This document shows, piece by piece, positions 32,138-36,075 of a stretch of 36,075 bases of DNA; position 1 is the stretch's first letter; every line of letters begins with the position of its first letter. The notes under the pieces are model-generated. The model had not been told where the DNA came from and did not search any database. It worked only from the letters and a program-made list of their open reading frames with translations. A program made the position numbers and the translations under genes. Location: assembly GCA_029555205.1 (NCBI GenBank), contig JAKPTB010000101.1, forward strand, positions 1-36,075, given 5' to 3'. This stretch comes from Bacillota bacterium. Its GTDB lineage: Bacteria > Bacillota > Desulfotomaculia > Desulfotomaculales > Pelotomaculaceae.

Positions 32138-32665
32138 TTAGGCTTCCCCTGCACGCTGTTTGCGGACAGCTTCCAGGGCGTAGACGAAACTGCGCAGGGT
32201 ACCCTGCAGGACACCGGCAAAACCGTAGAGCGGGGCCTGCATGCCGCCCAGCACCTTGGCCAGGAGGACTTCCCGGGAGGGCAGGTCGGCCAGGCTTTTG
32301 ACGCCTTTGACGTCAATTATTTTTCCATCAAGAAGACCGACCTTGATCTCCATCTTCTTGGTTTCTTTGATAAATTCAGTGAGCACTTTGGCGGGCGCCA
32401 CGGGGTCTTCGCCGAAAGCGATGCCCACCGGTCCCTCCAGATAAGGGCTCAATTCGTCCAAATTGAGCTGCTTAGCCACCAGGTTGGTCAGGGTGTTTTT
32501 GGCCACCTTGAACTCGCAGCCGGCTTCCCTCAGGCGGCGGCGCAGCCTGGTCGCCTCACTAACATTTAAACCTTTGTAATCGGCAAAAACGGCAACCTTG
32601 GAATTCTCAAACTTCTGCTTTAGTTCCTGCATAATGGCTTCTTTTTCAGATCTGCTGATTGGCAC
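32138..32665 (-). CDS. rplJ: 50S ribosomal protein L10
   Basis: L10 anchors the L7/L12 stalk and, as L10-L12 complex, controls its own mRNA. From GTG 32665 the protein has 175 residues, starting (M)PISRSEKEAIM, the normal form. The open frame continues upstream into the leader but without homology. Conserved parts are V-F-A-D-Y-K-G-L-N-V and K-V-A-K-N-T-L. Its last codons are repeated with different codons downstream. Confidence 0.95.
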   Translation of the reverse strand: MPISRSEKEAIMQELKQKFENSKVAVFADYKGLNVSEATRLRRRLREAGCEFKVAKNTLTNLVAKQLNLDELSPYLEGPVGIAFGEDPVAPAKVLTEFIKETKKMEIKVGLLDGKIIDVKGVKSLADLPSREVLLAKVLGGMQAPLYGFAGVLQGTLRSFVYALEAVRKQRAGEA

Positions 32666-32870
32666 TTTCCTAAAAACACCTCCCTTCGATATAGAGGTTG
32701 TCAGGCACTGGCCCGCAGAGGTAAAGATCAAGGGGTTTGGACGCCTGCACATCCTGCATCTTTTGCTCTGAAACTAAAAGAGGCCCCTGTAGACATGGAC
32801 AGAGGCCCCGCGTTGGCACGCTAAGGTTATTAAGGCCTCGGCTGGCGGCATTAGTGTTTAATGCCATTAT
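32666..32870 (-). promoter_or_regulatory. L10 leader of the rplJ-rplL mRNA
   Basis: The 255 bases between rplA and rplJ begin on the mRNA with a structured stretch containing GCCGAGGCCTTAATAACC and CGTGCC. A terminator-like hairpin and then the rplJ ribosome site follow. This order agrees with the known L10 leader of Firmicutes, in which excess L10-L12 complex binds and lowers rplJL expression. The exact fold was not computed. Confidence 0.75.
32771..32809 (-). terminator. Attenuator-like hairpin in the L10 leader
   Basis: On the minus strand GGGGCCTCTGT pairs with ACAGGGGCCTC over 11 bases (two G-U pairs) with an eight-base loop, followed at once by TTTTAGTTT. It has the build of an intrinsic terminator placed before rplJ, so transcription attenuation by L10-L12 is likely. 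Confidence 0.75.
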
Positions 32871-32920
32871 GCAAAGCACCAGCGGTCTACAGCACGAATT
32901 TTCAATTTTATGGTTTTGCC

Positions 32921-33619
32921 CTAACCGGTTACCTTTTGGGTGTTGATCCTCACGCCGGGCCCCATCGTGGACGAGACCGAAATGGCTTTAAGATACTGTC
33001 CCTTGGCCGCGGCAGGTCTGGCCCGGACCAGCGCATCGATCAGGGTGCGCAGGTTCTCCACCAGTTTTTCAGGGGCGAAGGAAACCTTGCCGATGGGGGC
33101 GTGGATGTTACCGGCTTTGTCGACCCGGTATTCGATCTTGCCCGCCTTGACTTCCTGGACGGCTCTGGTTATATCAAAGGTAACTGTACCGGTTTTGGGG
33201 TTGGGCATCAGGCCCCGGGGTCCCAGGATCCGCCCCAGTTTGCCGACGTTACCCATCATGTCCGGCGTTGCTATGGCCACATCAAAACCCAGCCAGCCTT
33301 CCTGCTGGATTTTAGCCACCATGTCTTCGGCTCCGACGAAGTCGGCGCCTGCCTGTTCTGCTTCCTTGGCCTTATCGCCCTTGGCAAACACCAGCACGGT
33401 ACGGGTTTTTCCGGTGCCGTGAGGCAATACCACGGCCCCGCGCACCTGCTGATCCGCGTGGCGCGGGTCTACACCCAGCCGCACGGCGACCTCGACGGTC
33501 TCATCGAATTTGGCCGGAGCAACTTTCTTGACCAGTTCAAAGGCTTCAAGGGGTTCGTAGAGCGTGTTGCGGTCAATCTGCTTGACTGCGTCTTGAAACT
33601 TTTTACCATGTTTAGGCAT
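32921..33619 (-). CDS. rplA: 50S ribosomal protein L1
   Basis: L1 forms the mobile stalk at the E site and in other bacteria represses the rplK-rplA mRNA. The 232 residues have the two-domain pattern with [10 protein letters not shown], the linker [17 protein letters not shown] and the end [13 protein letters not shown] at 33619 has AGGAGG upstream. It is 47 bases from rplK. Confidence 0.98.
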   Translation of the reverse strand: MPKHGKKFQDAVKQIDRNTLYEPLEAFELVKKVAPAKFDETVEVAVRLGVDPRHADQQVRGAVVLPHGTGKTRTVLVFAKGDKAKEAEQAGADFVGAEDMVAKIQQEGWLGFDVAIATPDMMGNVGKLGRILGPRGLMPNPKTGTVTFDITRAVQEVKAGKIEYRVDKAGNIHAPIGKVSFAPEKLVENLRTLIDALVRARPAAAKGQYLKAISVSSTMGPGVRINTQKVTG

Positions 33620-33666
33620 TTTTATAACCTCCTTTGTGGTGTAGCGGAAATCTTTCCTCCCACTTA

Positions 33667-34095
33667 TTAGCCCTCTACAATGTCTATTCCCATGCTGCGG
33701 GCCGTGCCCTCAACCATGCGCACGGCGGCTTCCACATCGGCCGCGTTCAGGTCGGGCATTTTTAATTCGGCAATTTCCCGCACCTTGGAGCGGGCCAGTT
33801 TGGCGACCTTTGTACGGTTGGGCTCGCCTGAAGCTTTTTCAATTCCGGCTGCTTTCTTGAGCAGCACTGCAGCGGGCGGGGTCTTGGTGACGAAGGTGAA
33901 GGAGCGGTCCTCGTAAACAGTGATTTCAACCGGTATAATGAGGCCTGCCTGAGCGGCGGTACGCTCGTTATACTCTTTTACAAAAGCCATAATATTCACC
34001 CCGTGCTGACCTAAGGCCGGTCCTACCGGGGGAGCCGGCGTAGCCTTGCCTGCCGGAACCTGCAGTTTGATGATGGCCGATACTCTTTTTGCCAT
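33667..34095 (-). CDS. rplK: 50S ribosomal protein L11
   Basis: L11 lies at the GTPase-associated centre and is the thiostrepton site. The 142 residues include the proline-rich [20 protein letters not shown] and the C-terminal RNA-binding domain (G-T-A-R-S-M-G-I). ATG at 34095 has GGGAGGTG upstream. A 287-base gap separates it from nusG. Confidence 0.98.
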   Translation of the reverse strand: MAKRVSAIIKLQVPAGKATPAPPVGPALGQHGVNIMAFVKEYNERTAAQAGLIIPVEITVYEDRSFTFVTKTPPAAVLLKKAAGIEKASGEPNRTKVAKLARSKVREIAELKMPDLNAADVEAAVRMVEGTARSMGIDIVEG

Positions 34096-34110
34096 TGACG
34101 TTCACACCTC

Positions 34111-34164
34111 CCTTCGGGTGTTCGTAATCCTTCGGGTAACCGTAGTCCTTGCGGGTGACCGCAG
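34111..34164. repeat. Three 18-base direct repeats before rplK
   Basis: CCTTCGGGTGTTCGTAAT, CCTTCGGGTAACCGTAGT and CCTTGCGGGTGACCGCAG stand head to tail directly upstream of the rplK ribosome site. A further partial unit follows to about 34180. Confidence 0.65.
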
Positions 34165-34326
34165 CCCTTTCGCAGTCCTTTTTTGGATGCAGGCGCTTCC
34201 TGTCCAGGGGCGTTCCGCCCTGACCAGAGGGTCTATTCTATGTTTTGAAGGGCCTCGCAGTTTAGTTTAACCATGATTTTCAGACAGCGCACTACACGCA
34301 CTACTTCTAACCGTGGTTCAGGGTAT

Positions 34327-34371
34327 GATCCGGTTTAGCCGGCTTTTCCGGCTTAGCCGGCTTTGATCCGG
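34327..34371. repeat. GCCGGCTT repeat block after nusG
   Basis: Two GATCCGG copies enclose repeated TTAGCCGGCTTT units. AGCCGGCT is itself palindromic, so several hairpins are possible. It starts 12 bases after the nusG stop and could act on mRNA stability. No T-run follows. Confidence 0.5.
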
Positions 34372-34382
34372 GCCGGGTCAGG

Positions 34383-34910
34383 TCAAGTGAGCTTCTCAAC
34401 CTGGGTAAAATCCAGTTCGATGGGAGTTTCCCGCCCGAACATGGAGATCATCACCCGGACTTTGCTCTTTTCCATATTGATCTCTTCAATCTGCCCGATG
34501 AAGTTCTCAAAGGGCCCGTTGATTACACGAACATTTTCACCCGGGGAAAAATCGATGCGGGCCCGGAAATTTTCGCCGCCCATCTGCCTGATAATTTGCC
34601 TGGCCTCGGCGTCGTTCAGGGGGATCGGCTTGGACCCGGAGCCGACAAAACCCGTTACCCCGGGAGTATTGCGAACGACGTACCAGGAATCATCCGTCAT
34701 ATACATCTCCACCAGGACGTAGCCCGGGAAGACCTTGCGCTTGGATATCTTTTTTTTACCGTCCTTGATCTCGATCTCGTCCTCCATGGGTACGAGGATG
34801 CGGAAGATCTTCCCTTCCATGTTCATGGACTCAATCCGTTTCTCAAGGTTGGCTTTTACTTTATTCTCGTAACCGGAATAGGTGTGGACGACATACCAGG
34901 ACTTTTCCAT
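34383..34910 (-). CDS. nusG: Transcription termination/antitermination factor NusG
   Basis: NusG binds RNA polymerase and links it to Rho or the ribosome. The 175 residues have the NGN domain (about 1-110, starting M-E-K-S-W-Y-V-V-H-T-Y-S-G-Y-E) with F-P-G-Y-V-L-V-E-M. The KOW domain at the end includes G-E-N-V-R-V-I-N-G-P-F. ATG 34910 was chosen from homology; a TTG three codons upstream is possible, since the nearest site (AAAGG) lies between. It is the last gene of rpmG-secE-nusG. Confidence 0.97.
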   Translation of the reverse strand: MEKSWYVVHTYSGYENKVKANLEKRIESMNMEGKIFRILVPMEDEIEIKDGKKKISKRKVFPGYVLVEMYMTDDSWYVVRNTPGVTGFVGSGSKPIPLNDAEARQIIRQMGGENFRARIDFSPGENVRVINGPFENFIGQIEEINMEKSKVRVMISMFGRETPIELDFTQVEKLT

Positions 34911-34964
34911 AAAACACAAGGGACCTTTCGCGATGTTAGGTCCCTCACCCCCTCAGGAAAATTA

Positions 34965-35366
34965 TCATTGCAGGATAAGCTTGAGGAGCGTGCTGAGCAG
35001 TGAGTCAAAAAGCCAGATCAGCATTCCCACCACAACCACCGCAACCAGCACAACCACAGTATAGATAATAATCTCCCGGCGGGTGGGCCAATGAACCTTT
35101 TTCAGTTCGTTCAGCGCCCCCCGGAGGAATTTCTGGGCCTGCTCGACACGGTTGACCTTCTCTTTTTTAACAGGTAAGTCCTTTTTGACAGGATCCTTTT
35201 TAGGTGTTTCCCTCCTGTCCTTACTCAAAGCTAAATCCTTTTTAGACGGTTCTTTGTCCGGTCCCCTTTTCAGTAACTGCTTTTTACCCGGATCCTTTTT
35301 GACCGGGTCCTTTTTACCCGGATCTTTCCTCGAATTGTTGTTGTCTTGCTTTTTTGTAACAGCCAT
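34965..35366 (-). CDS. secE: Preprotein translocase subunit SecE with long basic N-terminus
   Basis: SecE clamps SecY in the membrane. The conserved core is residues 73-133: R-V-E-Q-A-Q-K-F-L-R-G-A-L-N-E-L-K-K-V-H-W-P-T-R-R-E, then one hydrophobic segment (about 101-122). The first 72 residues are a hydrophilic, lysine-rich low-complexity region with repeated K-K-D-P-x-K-K units. The usual short bacterial SecE has 60-75 residues in total. ATG 35366 is the only ATG at the frame start. It stands between rpmG and nusG as expected. Confidence 0.95.
   Translation of the reverse strand: MAVTKKQDNNNSRKDPGKKDPVKKDPGKKQLLKRGPDKEPSKKDLALSKDRRETPKKDPVKKDLPVKKEKVNRVEQAQKFLRGALNELKKVHWPTRREIIIYTVVVLVAVVVVGMLIWLFDSLLSTLLKLILQ
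35286..35324. repeat. 18-base repeats inside secE
   Basis: ACCCGGATCCTTTTT and ACCGGGTCCTTTTT units repeat with a period of about 18 bases and encode successive K-K-D-P-(G/V) groups of the SecE N-terminal region. Confidence 0.7.
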
Positions 35367-35466
35367 AAAACGCCACGTCCTTAACTATAATGAAATCTGG
35401 CGGATCAATGCCGGTGGGATCAATACCCTGGTGCGGCTGTTTTTAATGCGAAAGAACGACCGGCCG

Positions 35467-35616
35467 TTACCTGGTTTCTTTGTGCAAGGTATGGGTTTGG
35501 CAGAACCTGCAGTATTTCTTCATTTCAATCCTGTTTGGATCGTTTTTCTTATTCTTAACAGTTGTGTAGTTCCGGCGCTTGCATTCTGTACAGGCTAACG
35601 TAACGCCTACTCTCAT
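35467..35616 (-). CDS. rpmG: 50S ribosomal protein L33, zinc-binding form
   Basis: This 49-residue protein starts [12 protein letters not shown] and has the zinc ligands C9, C12, C36 and C39. The ATG at 35616 is preceded by GGGGGAGGTGG. It is the first gene behind a strong promoter and lies 100 bases before secE. No tRNA gene lies between rpmG and secE, though some Firmicutes have one there. Confidence 0.97.
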   Translation of the reverse strand: MRVGVTLACTECKRRNYTTVKNKKNDPNRIEMKKYCRFCQTHTLHKETR

Positions 35617-35681
35617 TTGTGCCACCTCCCCCAAAACCAAAAAAAAAATTTACAAAGCCATTTTTACAAACTGCTCCATCA

Positions 35682-35710
35682 AATTTATCATAATTGATAT
35701 TGAATGTCAA
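35682..35710 (-). promoter_or_regulatory. Sigma-A promoter of rpmG-secE-nusG
   Basis: The minus strand shows TTGACA (35710-35705), a 17-base spacer ending TGA and TAAATT (35687-35682), with extended -10. The start would be near 35675, 60 bases before rpmG. It lies directly behind the hairpin that should end tuf transcription. Confidence 0.85.
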
Positions 35711-35723
35711 TAGTTTCCCAGAG

Positions 35724-35757
35724 CCGGGGATATGCCTTGCAAAAGGCATATCCCCGG
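35724..35757 (-). terminator. 15-base perfect hairpin after tuf copy 2
   Basis: CCGGGGATATGCCTT and its complement enclose a four-base loop. There is no T-run after it, so it may act as a bidirectional block, a stability hairpin or a weak terminator between tuf and the rpmG promoter. Confidence 0.6.
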
Positions 35758-35816
35758 GCTTCACACACCTTACTCTAGTTTAACTTTTTGGAAATCCTTT
35801 TATACGCGTATACGCG

Positions 35817-35943
35817 CCGGGGCAGGGGGACTGGTACCTTGTCCCGCCGCGCCTGCCCGTTGACGGCCGCAACCACGCCGGCGCCCGCTTGGGACAGGTG
35901 GGACAGGGGGAAGGTTCCTTATCCCGGTGCGCCTACTCTGCGC
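35817..35943 (-). repeat. Tuf tail-copy region behind the second tuf
   Basis: This stretch matches 18352-18467 behind tuf copy 1 with about ten differences over some 115 bases. It includes the diverged copy of the tuf end (G-A-G-V-V-A-A-V-N). It also has a small extra duplication, GCGCCTACT repeated at the tuf stop (35930-35949). Homology between the two loci ends at about 35817 / 18352. Confidence 0.8.
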
Positions 35944-36075
35944 CTACTCGTGGATGGCCGTGACCACGCCGGCGCCAACAGTGCGGCCGCCCTCACGGAT
36001 GGCGAAGCGCAGGCCTTCCTCGATGGCGATGGGGGTGATCAGGGCGATGTCGATTTTGATGTTGTCTCCGGGCAT
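35944..36075 (-). CDS. tuf: Translation elongation factor EF-Tu, copy 2 (3' end only)
   Basis: The last 43 codons and TAG stop of a second tuf are present; the rest lies beyond the window. It differs from copy 1 at one base in 132, turning the next-to-last residue from Asn to His. This near-identity over silent positions points to gene conversion or a recent duplication. Position before rpmG-secE-nusG is common in bacteria with two tuf genes. Confidence 0.95.
   Translation of the reverse strand: MPGDNIKIDIALITPIAIEEGLRFAIREGGRTVGAGVVTAIHE

Larger units (their letters stand above)
35617..35943. other. Intergenic region between tuf copy 2 and rpmG
   Basis: These 327 bases contain, in transcription order, the tuf tail-copy units (about 35817-35943), the short palindrome TATACGCGTATA (about 35801-35812), a long hairpin (35724-35757), the rpmG promoter (35682-35710) and a 60-base leader. 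No gene was seen. Confidence 0.75.

Noticed and set aside
35367..35466. Possible tRNA-Trp between rpmG and secE
   Set aside because: Some Firmicutes have a tRNA gene here, but neither a cloverleaf nor a T-loop GGTTCGAATCC can be found on either strand.

Overview
The window is one block of translation and transcription genes, all read on the minus strand, so transcription runs from high to low coordinates. Gene order, the TTGACA promoters, the strong GGAGG ribosome sites, the zinc-binding forms of S4, S14, L33, L36 and L24, the L7Ae-type protein after rpoC and the KOW protein before infA point to a Gram-positive anaerobe of the Clostridia. The fairly high G+C content and the Cys-rich EF-Tu insert suggest the Desulfotomaculum/Pelotomaculum group. 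The group assignment is inference; no 16S rRNA gene is present.

Layout in transcription order: (1) 36075-34383, the 3' end of a second tuf, a hairpin and promoter, then rpmG-secE-nusG. (2) 34095-31530, rplK-rplA, an L10 leader with an attenuator-like hairpin, then rplJ-rplL. (3) 31529-30477, a 1.05 kb non-coding repeat-rich stretch ending in a strong promoter. (4) 30476-23431, rpoB-rpoC. (5) 23292-18468, a promoter and the str operon: L7Ae-like gene, rpsL, rpsG, fusA, tuf. (6) 18168-6997, the S10 and spc clusters from rpsJ to secY. (7) 6988-2361, map, KOW gene, infA, rpmJ, rpsM, rpsK, rpsD, rpoA, rplQ (the alpha region). adk is not between secY and map. (8) 2228-32, two ECF transporter ATPases, with a possible ecfT start at the window edge.

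The genes encode most of the ribosome's operon-borne proteins, the RNA polymerase core subunits, elongation factors Tu and G, IF-1, NusG, the SecY and SecE translocon subunits and methionine aminopeptidase. This is the growth-rate machinery usually transcribed on the leading strand. No insertion sequence, phage, CRISPR array, rRNA or tRNA gene was found.

The genes are conventional, but the spaces between them are not. Several genes (tuf, rplJ, rplQ, weakly the L7Ae gene) are followed by a second, diverged copy of their own 3' end. The rplJ copy differs from the real tail almost only at third codon positions. A family of (A/G)GTCGTT repeats sits directly on the TAG stop codons of rplB and infA and separates rplB from rpsS. 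About half of the genes start with GTG or TTG. I did not find a clearly new gene system; the best candidates for novelty are these tail copies and stop-codon-linked repeats.
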